From Zygnema circumcarinatum (taxonomy: Eukaryota; Streptophyta; Zygnematophyceae; Zygnematales; Zygnemataceae): 64,000 bases of DNA. Position numbers and translations under genes: made by a program. The first letter of the stretch is position 1. Each line of letters starts with the position of its first letter. The DNA lies in NCBI GenBank assembly GCA_037447605.1, contig CM074806.1:1305432-1369431 (forward strand). The letters are read 5' to 3'. The notes under the pieces were generated by a model. The model was given only the letters and a program-made list of their open reading frames with translations, did no database searches and was not told where the DNA came from. Positions 47,355 to 58,750 of this stretch are shown in pieces.

Positions 47355-50300
47355 ATGAGCGCTAGTGGCTCCATCCCCCCGGCAGGCAGTGCTGCCGGGC
47401 CGACCACCACAAAGCAGCCAACGAAGAAACTGGTGCGCAAGAAGACATTCGCGACAAATGGATCTGCGCGCAGGGGCTCGAATAGGTGAGACATTAGTGG
47501 CGTGTTCGCTGCTCAGAAGTGAGTGGCGTTCGGTGCTTGGATCCATTCTTTAATCCTTGTATTTTCTGACCGAAAAGGAAGAAGCGCCTGAGGTTTCGGC
47601 GCTTTGTTTTGTTATTAAACACGGTATCTTTTCCCTTTCGGTTCCAATCAGTAAAGAAGCCTGCCATATTGTATTCGTACAGTTCATTCTAGCGAAACTT
47701 TTTTCCTTAATCCTTCGATATATTTAAAACAGAGATTAAGTTTGAGGGGCATTTGTACCCTTGTCTATCTTCAACTAGCTGCGTCGCTTAAACCAGGTGC
47801 GATGAGGTTGGTTGTTGATTTTCTCACCTTTGTGAATACAGTGGCGATCGTACCGTACGGCGGTTACGGCTTTCCAAAGCTCTGACTATTCCGGATGAAC
47901 TCACTGTCGCTGAAACCTGCCGGAGGATGGCCGCCCGCCGGACAGATGCAGTGCTCCTCACTGACGCCAAGGGCCTGTTGTGCGGCATTGTGACAGACAG
48001 GGTCAGGATCATTTCCTCAAAAGCGGTTCATTTCATGTTTGAGTTAACAGAAACAAGTTATTATTTTGTCATTGTATCTTTCAGACAATGCGGAACAATG
48101 GGTTCCTCAGTGATGCCTTACAATTTTAAGAGGTCCAACTTCGAGCTCGTCCGGGGCAGTAACTCTGGAGCATATTTTAATTTTAAAATGCTGACAGTCT
48201 TGCTTGCTATAAATCTGCATCATATGGGTAGTTTCTTTGTAAGCATGCTAGTTATGCTTTCAATTTGTTGGGATATCTTTAGGGAAGGAAAGTTTTCGGG
48301 TGACTTACATCTACAGGTTTGAGAGTGCTACTTCGTTTTTTGCGAGTTTTTTTTTTGCTTCTTCTGCATTCCTGTTTCATTTCTTCGAGTAACTCGTAAC
48401 AATTTCCTTATCATGCAGGATATGTCAATGAAATTTGTCGGTGAGGGGCTGAGCAATGACACTCCAGTTTCAAAAATCATGACGAAGAATCCCGTGTTTG
48501 TCACAATCGATTCATCCGCAGTAGACGCTTTGCAAAAGATGGTTCAAGGTAAGGCTGGAGAAATGCAAATAATATCCACGAATGTTGTTGATGCAGTGCA
48601 GGCGATTTATGGGCTTTTCTAAGTTCTCCATGAAGTTACGTTCTGATAGATGTCGAGGATGATTGACGGAGATAGACCTTCTTGTTACTCATCTCTGCCT
48701 TCACCTTCTAATGGGGCAATAGTGCATGATCGTCCTTTGCCGCTTATCACTGTCTCCCTTTGGCCATTTTTTTCTTTCGCGTGGCTCTTCAGGAAGATTT
48801 CGCCATCTTCCAGTCGTTGAGGATGGTGAGGTCGTCGCTTTACTCGACATAACCAAATGCCTTTACGATGCGATTGCTCGCATGGAGAAGGCTGCTGAGA
48901 AGGGAAATGCGATGGCTTTGGCTTTGGAGGGTGTGGAGCGTCAATATGGAAACACTTCAGGTGAGCCCATAGAGAGCCCACCCTAATCTGCTGTTTTGAA
49001 TCTCCCTCGTTTTTTCACGATCCTTGTCAGGGATACCAGCTTTACTGTAAGTTTGTAGAGCGAAGCTTAGCATAGAATCCTGCTTATGTCAGCGGCAAAA
49101 TAGCACAAGTTCATGAGGTCGTTTGTTTGAGTTCCGGAGAAAACTCCTGCGGCCGCTCCCTCCATAATGGCGCCTGATTTTGGGGCTGACGTGGGTCGGT
49201 CCAGCCAACCCGAGCTTCATTGAGACATTTCGGGATAAAATGTTCCGTCCGACGTTGGGGTCGTTGATCGGCGAACAGACTAAGTGAGTTTGTTTAGCAT
49301 TCTGAAGGCTATGTTCCTTTACGGGAAGAGTTTGGAACGAGCATACTGTTTTGAAACAAAGACTATGCATACCTGTTGAAGTGCTTTGTTTTCAGGTGGA
49401 GTGGCCACCAGAGTTTCAAAACTTGGAGATTGGGGCCGAGGAGCCACGAATGCTTAATTCTGTTGGTGTTTTTTCATTTCATTTCTTTACAATTCAGCAA
49501 GCTTTCTTACTACATACATTTTGACACTTGTTTGATGTGGGTACTCTACAGGCTCGCCACAGTTCAAGGCTCTGATGCTGTCTATGTCGCTGCCAAGAAA
49601 ATGCGAGAACTTAAAGTGAGTTCCGTCATTGTTACAGGGGAGAACAGCAACAAGCCTCGTGGCATCCTGACGTGAGTAATTCAACCGAGAAATTGCCCAA
49701 TGCACTTTAGTGATCTTGAGGTTTTGTAGATCGAGCGTGATCTGGTTATTGGCTCGTGTTGTTTCAAACTCGTTTTGCTCTCACTTCATAACAGTTTAAG
49801 TTCAACCCTTCCGCCAGTCCTTACAGAGATAAGAGGTCGTTGTTTGCCTTCTCCAATTTACCAGATAGGTGCATTTACCTCCTCCTGCTCAGGTCTTAAG
49901 GTGTGGCAATCTCTTTTTCTCTTCTTTGGAATTCACAGGAGGAGATAACGTCTGTGTGCACACAGGTCAAAGGACATCCTCATGCGCGTGCTCGCGCTCG
50001 GCCTGCCGCCCGAAGAAACTCCCATTGAGAAGGTGCAGCGAATGCAGACCCCTACTTGCCGTCCCTCTTTCTCCTGCAAGCAAGGGCAAGAAAGGAAAGG
50101 CATCCACCCTATGAGTGGCCTGCGTGCCGTTACATGCAGGCCTGAAATGTCTCTCCTTGTGTCGGCCCGCAGGTGATGACCCCCAACCCCGAGTGCGCGA
50201 GTCTGGACACCACTATTGTGGATGCCCTCCACACAATGCACGACGGGAAATTCTTGCATCTTCCTCTGGTGGACCGCAGTACGTGTATCTTCTCCATCTA

Positions 50301-52790
50301 GGGTTTTTGTTCTCTGCATGTGTCTCCTTTCTCGTTGTTTCAGTTGAATCACAGGCATATGGAGGGCAATCTTTTTGCAACGTGTTGATTGATCGTGTTG
50401 AGGGAACGAGTACTTGTTCATAAGGAGGCTTTTCAGATTTGGCCTATTGTTGACTGGACTACGGCAGTTCTTTGGTTATCTTTCCATCCCGATTTTTTCA
50501 TTGGAGCATGTTTGGTTGTGGTTGGGAGCAGGCGGGAATGCTGTCGCATGTGTTGACGTCATCCAGCTGACGCATGGCGCCGTGAAGACGGCGGTAAGCC
50601 CTCAAACATGACCCACTTCAGTTCACTCGCTTGCAAACGCTCAAGATCTAAGTGGTTTATGTGCTTTCACATGTCCTAGATATAAACCGCTATCTTAATG
50701 CTATGGCTGCCAGAACCCATGTCGGTCAGAATTGAGAATTAAAACTCACCTTCTGTTGTGTATACCTTAAAACTCGTTATGGAAATGAGAACGAACGGAA
50801 CGGTTCTTTGCTGCTGCGGAAGCTCCCTATAGCTCCTGCCTCACACGTGGTGTTTTTTATCCGCTCGCTCGAGCTGTCTAATCTTCGTAGTGTTGACATC
50901 ATGCTCTCTCCCTCTCCTTGCCAGGTGGGCAACAGCGGCGGCGGGGCGGAGCAGGCCGACACAATGATGCAGCGATTTTGGGACTCTGCGCTCGCGTTGG
51001 ACCCGCCGGATGTGGACGATGACGCCACCAGGTGGGCACCCACCCTCCTGCCGAAACCCACATACAGCTTTCTAACAGGCCAAAGCAACAGTCACTTTGA
51101 AGAGGAGGCGAGGGCTTGGGAAATTGTTTTGTTAAGGACCTGGATCTGTTTGGTTAATGGACATGCATGCATCTTCCTGACACACAAAAGTAGTAGCTGC
51201 AGAACTCCGACTTAAAACAACGAGGCGGGGTTTTGTGACTGAATGCGATTGCGTGCTCGCTGTTGCTGCCTTCTAACCACGCATAGGGCTCAAAAAGTGA
51301 TGAGTTTTTCCGTTCGTTTGTGCATTGCGGTGCAGCGTGCGGAGCAGCGAGTTCTCGGAGCAGGTCCCCATGGAGAGGCTCGGAGCGGGCCCGCCGGCCG
51401 GCACCTTCGCCTTCAAAATGGAGGACAGGAGGGGCCGCGTGCACAGGTTCAACTGCGGTACGCGCAAATGGGCTACTGCCGTATCTATTAGGGTTGTGAT
51501 TGGATTGAGGGCAAATGTTGTGAGATTGAAAATGCGGGCCGATGCGTGTGTGAACAAGAGCTTGGGGCTGTTTTCAGCTGCCCTACATGCTCGAGCTTTT
51601 AGTCCTTACTCGCAAATGCAGATATGTGTTTTGTGCAATACAATGGCATTCCTGTAGCTGATGTCATGGGGGGGGCGCTTTGTAGGGCAGGATATGTCTG
51701 AAAGGTTTTTTGAGGTGGCTGTGTGATGATTGGTCATTGTTTGGCGAGGTGGCGTCTTGCAGGAACGGAAAGTTTGACCGAGCTGACTGCCTCCATCGCT
51801 GCGCGCTGTGGGGGCGACTATGAGAGCGAGAATCCTCCTCTCATCATGGTCGGTTTGCACTCTCAATCGGATGCTCGCATGTCATTGAGGAATGTGAAGC
51901 AATTTGTTCCATGATAATGATTGCCGCGTCCTTACATGGAACTGGTCCCGTACATGATAAGTCTATCCATTCTCTGGTGCCTTTTTCTCTATGCGCCTTT
52001 GTTTACCCAGTTCTTTGTGCATCGGAAGTGGCCCTACCTGAAAGGTTTGGGTTTGATTCATGTGCAGTACATCGATGAGGACGGGGATAAAGTGATGTTG
52101 AGCAACGATTCAGATTTGAGTGCAGCGGTTCAGTTCGCGCGGACATCTCACGCCAAGGTGCGCTATGTGCCTACTATTGGGAAGGGTTCATTCTTGCAGT
52201 GGTCATCTGTCACAGCAGAATGGACAGAGAGTGGGCGTGGCTTTTACCAGCATAGTACCATCGTTCTGTCTAGCGATCATTTCTTTATATCTATCTACCT
52301 TGCAGTATGTTCCTTGCTCGGGGTTGATCGTAGTTACTTGCATGTCTTCGTACTTCGCGCTGCTGAAACGAGAGTCCCTTGTAGTGCAAGATGCTTTTCT
52401 AGCGGTTGACGAAATGGCCATTTACCTGCTGAAGGTGCTTTCATCCCTTCCGCAGTTCAGAATGGTAGAATCCCACTTGCAGAATGGTCACGATCGCCGT
52501 AAACTCTCCAAACTGTACATTCCTCAGTTGCGTTTGGTTTGGATGCTCTGTTGTTCGCATGTGAGCAGAGCCTTAAGCTCCACGTGGACTTCACCCGCAA
52601 AGAATCCCTTCCTCCCCCGAGAGAGGAATCCGCCGCTACAGTTGTCGGCGCTGCCCCTCTGGGCGGTGGCCTCGAGGTGGCGCGGCCCCGCGCTGCCTTG
52701 AACAGCTACACGCTCTCCGTCCTCGCGGCTACAGCCGTCGCCTGCGTCAGCGTTGGCGTCACGCTCTACATCAGGAGGCGCTCAGCTTGA
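47355..52790 (+). CDS. CBSCBSPB: CBS-CBS-PB1 domain protein (CBSCBSPB) with C-terminal membrane anchor
   Basis: Fourteen exons with consistent phases: 47355-47485, 47842-48001, 48419-48548, 48793-48960, 49205-49283, 49552-49671, 49966-50032, 50173-50278, 50532-50593, 50925-51031, 51336-51457, 51763-51848, 52068-52157 and 52569-52790, 549 residues, as in Arabidopsis. Order: basic Ser/Thr-rich N-terminus; first CBS pair about 47-195 (RLSKALTIPDELTVAETCRR, VSKIMTKNPVFV, HLPVVEDG); linker with PSFIETFRDKMFRP; second CBS pair about 215-341 (VSSVIVTG, GILTSKDILMRV, MTPNPECASLDTT, FLHLPLVD); PB1 about 395-485 (FAFKMEDRRGRVHRF, YIDEDGDKVMLSNDSDL); and a single membrane helix (about 522-543) before RRRSA. 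CBS pairs bind adenosyl ligands and PB1 pairs with partners; the membrane is unknown. The exon 5 acceptor was placed by homology. Confidence 0.95.
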
Positions 52791-54041
52791 GCTGGCCCTC
52801 AAGATGCGGGAGGGAAGGGCTCAGGGGGGCTGAGGGGGGGGGTGGGGAAGCTTCTCGGAGCTTCAAGCAGTCACGTTTATCTGTGCTGACATATCCAGCA
52901 GACAAAAAGAAGAGCTTACAGGGGAGGCGTGTAAAAGGTTGAGCTGCCTTCGCTTGCGCTTCCTAAGTGTACCTAAGGATGGCTTGAACCTATGGCAGCT
53001 GTTGCAGTGGGTAAGGGGGGCATTGGGTCGGTGAGGGGCGCGAAGTGCAGAGCCCTAGGAGGCCTGTCTGCTCGCTTGCCGGCGTAGGGGAGGGCCCTGG
53101 GGAGGTTGACAGAGGGAGGGAGGGAGGGAGGGAGGGAGCGTCTGCCATGACCTGATGATGACGAAAAAATGAAATCGGTGCCTGCGGTATGTCAACCGGC
53201 ACCGTTTTTATCCCTATTTCTGTTGGCCCGTCCGCTTGGACTGAACTGGAATGGTGGTTGCGCACTCGCGGCACATCTATCTGCTTCAGAGCACCGCCCT
53301 GCGTCCAAAGCCTTCCCTTTACTGAGCAGTATGGCGAGGGCTTGCAAGAATACCCTCGTGCAGTAGCAAGCAGATGCAGGGAGTTGGAATGAAGAAAGCA
53401 ATAGCAAAGTCGCCTGCCTTGTCTTTGTCTCAATCCCTTAAAAATCCTGCGCACATGCGGCATGTTAGCCCGGCAGCCTCCCTCCCTGCCTGCCATCAGT
53501 CCGTCCCCTCCAGGTCGCCCTCGTCCTCGCCCTCCCATGGCGGACTACCACCTCGACTTGCCTCCTTGAAGCTTAGGAAGCGCCCCTCTCTCTCACACCA
53601 AGCTTGGCGGCCCACTCCATGTCCCGAAATCCGTTGAATTCAACGCGCAAAAAACGCGAACACGAACGCGAACGCGAACGCGAACGAATGCGAACGCGAT
53701 GCACGGAACGCCCATCTCCGAATCTAGAGGCGCCGCCGAATCCTTCCTTCCTCCGAGGTCCCATTGGCTCGCCCCGGATACCGTACGAACATCTGCCACG
53801 TGGAGGCCCCACGCGGGGCCTATGTCCACGTGGCGCCTAGAGCACAATATTGTGGGTGTCGGCGGGTCCAATCTCGCCGTCGGGTCAACGGGACGATTGC
53901 CGATGTCAGTACCGTCTGTACGAGCACTGTACGAAAAAGTAACCGTACGGACGTGAAGGCCAGTCTCAGTGTACGGATGCAAGGCCCGGCGGCCCCTGCG
54001 CGGCGGCGCCACTGTCGCTGCCGGCCGGGGGGGGAGCAGCC
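52791..54041. promoter_or_regulatory. Intergenic stretch with promoter of copy C
   Basis: After the CBS-PB1 gene come a (GGGA)n tract (about 53112-53137) and about 450 bases with no gene recognised. A CGAACG/CGAACA simple repeat lies at 53648-53698. The 280 bases before the copy C start carry GTAC words (ATACCGTACGAAC near 53779, then five more between 53908 and 53980) and two G-boxes (GCCACGTGGA at 53795-53804, TCCACGTGGC at 53824-53833). The motif set matches the divergent promoters elsewhere, but no opposing gene was found. Confidence 0.5.
53648..53698. repeat. (CGAACG)n simple repeat
   Basis: Repeated hexamers of the type CGAACG with one CGAACA and one CGAATG. Read as protein it gives runs of Glu-Arg, which explains a spurious frame here. 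Confidence 0.9.
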
Positions 54042-56507
54042 ATGGCGGCACTGGGGGGGGCCGCTACAGCGGCGCTCATGGCGGCGCTGGTTTCTGTGGC
54101 GGCTGTCAGTGGCCAGACGCAGTGCTACACGTCGTACAGCTTCGTGCCGGGGAGCAACTACAGCACCTGCGCCGTCTTGAACGACAACTCCACGCTCGCG
54201 TGGACGCTCGACAGGACGGACAACGAAAACAAGGTCCTGCACGGGCTGTTCGTCTCCGTGGCGAGGGAGAGGGGGGGATGGGTTTCGTGGGGAGTTAATC
54301 TGGAGGACAAGATCGGTGCGATGGCGCCGTCTTCTGTCCTCGCGTGCTACGGAGGGGCTTCCGGGGCGGTGCTGCAGCAGCTCTACCTATCGTCCTCTAA
54401 AGGATCAGGCGTGGCGGTAGACAACAGCACAATGTATATGGATTTCAATAGTAAAGAGTGCCTAATTGACGGTGCATATTCCCTGGGGGAGAGGATCTTC
54501 ATCAAGTTTAGCGTAATCCTTGGCTCAAAGCCGAAGTACGTGGGCGTGTACGCAAGGGGACCCACAAAACCTGACGGTAATGGAGTTGCAGGGACCACCA
54601 TTAAAAAACATTCTGAAGCACGCACTGACATCGCTCTCCATGACTTCAGCAACTTCACAGCTGTCGCCCTCAGCGAGCCGCCAGCTCCGCCCTCTCCACC
54701 CACAACCTTCCCCCCCCAGCCAGGTCCATCTATAGCGGTAAGTAACACCTCCTTCCATATATTCCCCTCTCGCACATCCTCCTCGTACAGCAAATTCAAG
54801 AGACAGCCTTCCGGAGGGTAACATAAGACCCAAATTACTTGATCAACATATCCGACATATTTTCTACCTGGGATGAGTAACCCGGTGGATTCCTTACCAG
54901 AACTGCTAGACTGGAGAGTCTCTCATAATTGTGGGGCCATGGGCGCAGCAGGGGTGCCCTCTAAGCAGCCCGTTGACTCCGGGGAAATCCTTCAGTGCGT
55001 GCTCACCATTGAGTGGAAATGCAGAGCTCCTTTGGTCATGGAGCAACGACACAAGGGCCCTCGACATCGTCTTCTCCCTGAAGCCGAAAGAAGCAGGGCA
55101 GTGGGTTGCATGGGGAGTGAACCACGAAGGCAGGGAACGGATGTATCCATCAAGCGTTTTCGCATGCTACCCCACCTCGGCAGGGGTGAAGGTTTCGCAG
55201 TACTATCTGGCGGGAGTGGAAGGGAGTAAAGTGAGCCTCGGGGGGTTGCTGAACGCGAGCAGCATATCATGCGATGTAGACGTCGCAACCGGAACTGTCA
55301 GGATGGCCCTCACTATGCCGTTAGGCGAGCCTCGATGGGCGACAATATGGGGCTACGGCCCTGTTGCTGATGCCGATGCGGGGGAACTCGGCAAACACTG
55401 CAGCGACTGCGTTTACCACGCACCTGTGAAGGACTTCAGCAACTACCTAATCTTGACGCCTTCCCACCACTCTACCAAGAGCCTCAAAATCGTAAGTGCT
55501 CCTGTGCCGTTTCCCCTTATCGACCCCCACCCCCTCCCCCCCCCCCCTCCCCCCCCAAACCGGCAACCTTCTACATTCGAGACAAGGGGTAATTGCGAGA
55601 GATTGCTAATGTAGTGCTCCTTGTGCCCGAGCAGACCCACGGCTTCCTGGGCGGCATTGGGTGGGGCGTCCTGCTGCCCGCGGGCGCTATGGTGGCGCGG
55701 TACATGAAGGGCCCGGCGGGCCCCTCGTGGTTCTATCTGCACGCGGCGGTGCAGGCGGGCGGCTATGGCCTCGGCGTGGCGGCCTTCGGCTTCGGCGTCC
55801 GCCTGCGCGCCCTCCGCGAGAGGGCTCCCGCGCACTTCGCCCTCGCGCTCGCCATCGTCGTCCTCGCCACTCTGCAGGTCGGTCAGGGCTTGCGGAATAG
55901 GGCAACTGCATGGCTGTTCACGGCGGAAACACTGAAATACGAGGATGGTTTGAAATTGAAGGCGGGAGGGTCTTCAACGTGGAGGAACTGGGCATCGTGT
56001 GCACGCGCTGCGACAGTAGACATCAGGGTAGTCGATGTCAAGGAGGTCGACAACAGAGGCATGTCTAAAGGGCATTGGAGGAAATGGTATTTCAGATTGC
56101 TGGGGTGGCCGTGAAGCCGCACAAGAAGGCGCGCAGGCGCATGCTCTGGAACGTGTGGCATTGGGCGGCAGGATATGGCATCGTTGCGCTGAGCGTCTCC
56201 AACGTCTTCATTGGACTGCGCCTCCTCGAGGTGAGTGAGCCTGCACTCGGCTGCATTCTAGCGTGGAGGGCCTCCGTCTGCCCTCCAAATCCTTTTACCG
56301 TGCGTACAATCTTATTTCACTTATCGCAGAGCTTCAAAGGGGACTGATAAACGAAAGCATACAAACCATCACTGAAGAGTGAATGAAGCAAAGTATGTTT
56401 TGTTGCAGGCTGACAGCAATTGGCGAATCGTGTACATCGTCATCATCTGTGTGTTTGGAGGGCTCGCGTTGCTGTTAGAGGTGCTTTCATGGGCGACGTG
56501 GCTGTAA
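54042..56507 (+). CDS. DOMON-DOMON-cytochrome b561 protein, copy C
   Basis: Third family member, 48 kb from the tandem pair. Exons 54042-54737, 54949-55491, 55635-55877, 56096-56230 and 56409-56507, all phase 0, 571 residues. The exon plan is identical to copies A and B (exons 3 and 4 have the same lengths, 243 and 135). It has a hydrophobic signal peptide, then QTQCYTSYSFVPGSNYS and DOMON 1, a Pro-rich linker, DOMON 2 and b561 with candidate heme His in THGFL, YLHAA, PAHFAL and WHWAAGY. The C-terminal acidic tail of A and B is missing: the protein stops at SWATWL. Overall the protein is much diverged from A and B, except for a 96-base stretch of perfect DNA identity in exon 1 (see findings). 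Confidence 0.92.
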
Positions 56508-57838
56508 ATGAAGCGGCGGATGAATGCACTGCAGCCCCTCCAGACCGCAAATAATGATATTAGCAGCCCACATTAAGGAGTCCAGGATCCCATTTTCGCT
56601 CGTCACACACAGAAGACGAGCGAAAGCAGTTGTTACGTGTACTAGCCCTTCTGCTTCTTGGAGGCAACAGACGCTGCACATTAAGCTGCATTTTACTATT
56701 TTGAAGCCCCTCTTCTTCTGCGAGGCTACTATAGGGAATCATGCATTCTGAATCCTATTTACTGGAGACTCTCTTGCAGACATTTACAAATTGTTTCAAC
56801 GATATGCCTGATGCGTGAAGCTCAGGCATCATGTAGTGACAAAAAAACAACGAGAGATCAGCAGGAGTCACATGTGCCCAATCCTGGAAAGGTATTTGTG
56901 TTATGGAAAACCCCTCATGGCGGTGGAGCTGCCACGGCCTTCAGAAGCGCATGATATGCATTTCGAACAAAAAAAGAGTATGCAGGATCATGCAGCTTAT
57001 ATTTCATGTCGAGTTAAGAAACCTTTCTCATGACTTCCCATCATCGGATTCCATTGCTTTCAATTTTACTTTCTCAAGTACAGTACCTTCCTTCCAAGCC
57101 CTGAATGCATGCCTGCTTCTCCACGCATAACACACAGTTAGGCCTTTGAACGCTAACTCTATTCAATTTCTGTGATCAAATTGTTTTTCTACTCGCTGTA
57201 TGTCAATTTATCATATTATGAGTCATTTTTTAGGGATTTCTTCTTCTTCAGCACGTTCAACGGAGTCACAAGATGAGGTTAAGTATAACACATGCAGTGC
57301 CACTGCTCATGTTGCTGCAAACTCCGGCGAGGCTACCATAGATTCTCCACTTTTCCTTTTCTGGGGCAGTTGTAAAGAGAAGCGGAGTTCGTAGACGCAA
57401 GATACGAGAAATCTCCAACAGCTTTACCGAGTTGCCAGTTTCACCTAACGGTGTACAAAAATGGAGGCGGCAGGTTGTCAGTGCCTTCCATGCCCGACGC
57501 GTAAGCATAGTCGCGGAAATTGCTATTCGCCATTTATCAAGCCTGGGAAATTCCTTCTCCTCCGCTCTGCTGAGATGGGAAGGCAGCGCTCGTTTCTGAC
57601 TCTTCCTCTCACTCCATTACTGCTTCTGCACTCAGTGAAGGCGACGAGCTCGTCAGGAGGGCGGGGCTGCACTGAGCGTAAACCGTGACGAGATGGACCA
57701 ATCACAGCATGCCACCTCAGAAATCATGCCCAGGTGGTGAGCTGTGATTCGCTGTACACAGCGCAGGCGCTGCTGCAAGTGCCGCTGCTCCCTCCGCCGT
57801 GAGGGGGATGCTCCTCGACGTGCATCCTGCACCGCATT
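56508..57838. other. Gene-free stretch after copy C
   Basis: AT-leaning sequence with no recognised coding exon on either strand; the first few hundred bases are probably the 3' untranslated region of copy C. Confidence 0.45.
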
Positions 57839-58260
57839 TTGAATGCGGATGAGAATCGTGAAATGCAGAAGGCGCGATGCAGACTGTGCGCAATGCACTT
57901 TGCGTTCTGTGTTTCTTCCATGCAAAACGCAAACGTGAGTGTGGAGAATGCACTCTGCACCATATTTTGCTTAATACATTTAATTTTGCATTTTGCCTCT
58001 GAATGCAAAATGTAAAACGCAAAATGTAAAACGCAAAAGGTAGAGAATGTACTTTGCATCCTGCGTTTTGCACTTCGCATGCAGAAGGCAAACTCAAGTG
58101 TGGAGAATGCGCTCTGCACCTTGTATTATGCATAATGCATTTACTCCTGCATCTTGCTTCTAGTTGCAAAGTGTGAGATGCACAATGCACCATAAGAAAG
58201 TTAAAGAATGCGCTCTGCATTCTGATTTTTCCAGTTTGCATATGGAATGCGAAATTCAAA
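57839..58260. repeat. Degenerate tandem repeat of about 160 bp
   Basis: Two full units (57839-57998 and 57999-58158) align at an offset of 159-160, for example GTGTGGAGAATGC at 57934 and 58094, followed in both by CTCTGCACC. A partial third unit follows to about 58260. Each unit is itself built from short words such as TGCAAAATG, GCGTTTTGC and TGCATTTTGC, many of them near-palindromic. On - all frames are long and Cys/Phe/His-rich, a by-product of the repeat. Confidence 0.8.
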
Positions 58261-58750
58261 AGCCAGCCAGCCAGGAGCGAGCGTAGAAGCACAGTGCCCA
58301 ATAATCGGCCCACTGCCGCCTGCCCTCATGCAGCCCTAAAGCACGAGCAGTAAGTTCCGGGATACCCTTCCATGTGACTGTTCCGTTTAGCGTGATCCAA
58401 CGGTTCGTTTCCCGCTGTTCTACGAGTCGTGTAACAGCGACACGTAGCGGCGTACAAACGACCCTCCCTGCTTGAAGGTGACGCTAACGCCTGCCTATCT
58501 CCTCCCCGCGCTCCCTCTCTCCCTTCCTCCCCGAGGAAACAGCGTGGTGCAGCGTTGCTCGCGGGGGGAAGGAGAAGCGGGGTCACTTTTAGGGTTGCGG
58601 ATGAGGCTGCTGGAGCCCTGGCTCCGCTGCGGGCTACCTGCTAAGCAGCTCGTTTGGGTTTCCGTTGCAGAAGTCGTAGCAGGAATTAGAGGATAGGAAC
58701 AGCTGTTACAAGTAAAGCCTGTGGGCAGGACTTCGATTGGGTCGAAGAAA
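58261..58750 (+). promoter_or_regulatory. Upstream region of the mitochondrial RecA gene
   Basis: Moves from the repeat into GC-richer sequence from about 58430. It holds a GTAC word (GGCGTACAAACG near 58450) and no G-box that I can see. No gene recognised. Confidence 0.4.

Noticed and set aside
47020-47365. Pro/Ser-rich frames before the CBS-PB1 start
   Set aside because: Composition reflects the CCCCAG minisatellite and GC-rich leader; the family N-terminus starts at 47355.
57717-58313. 198-codon Cys/Phe/His-rich frame on -
   Set aside because: It is a by-product of the 160-bp tandem repeat; internal repetition follows the DNA period and other frames are equally open.
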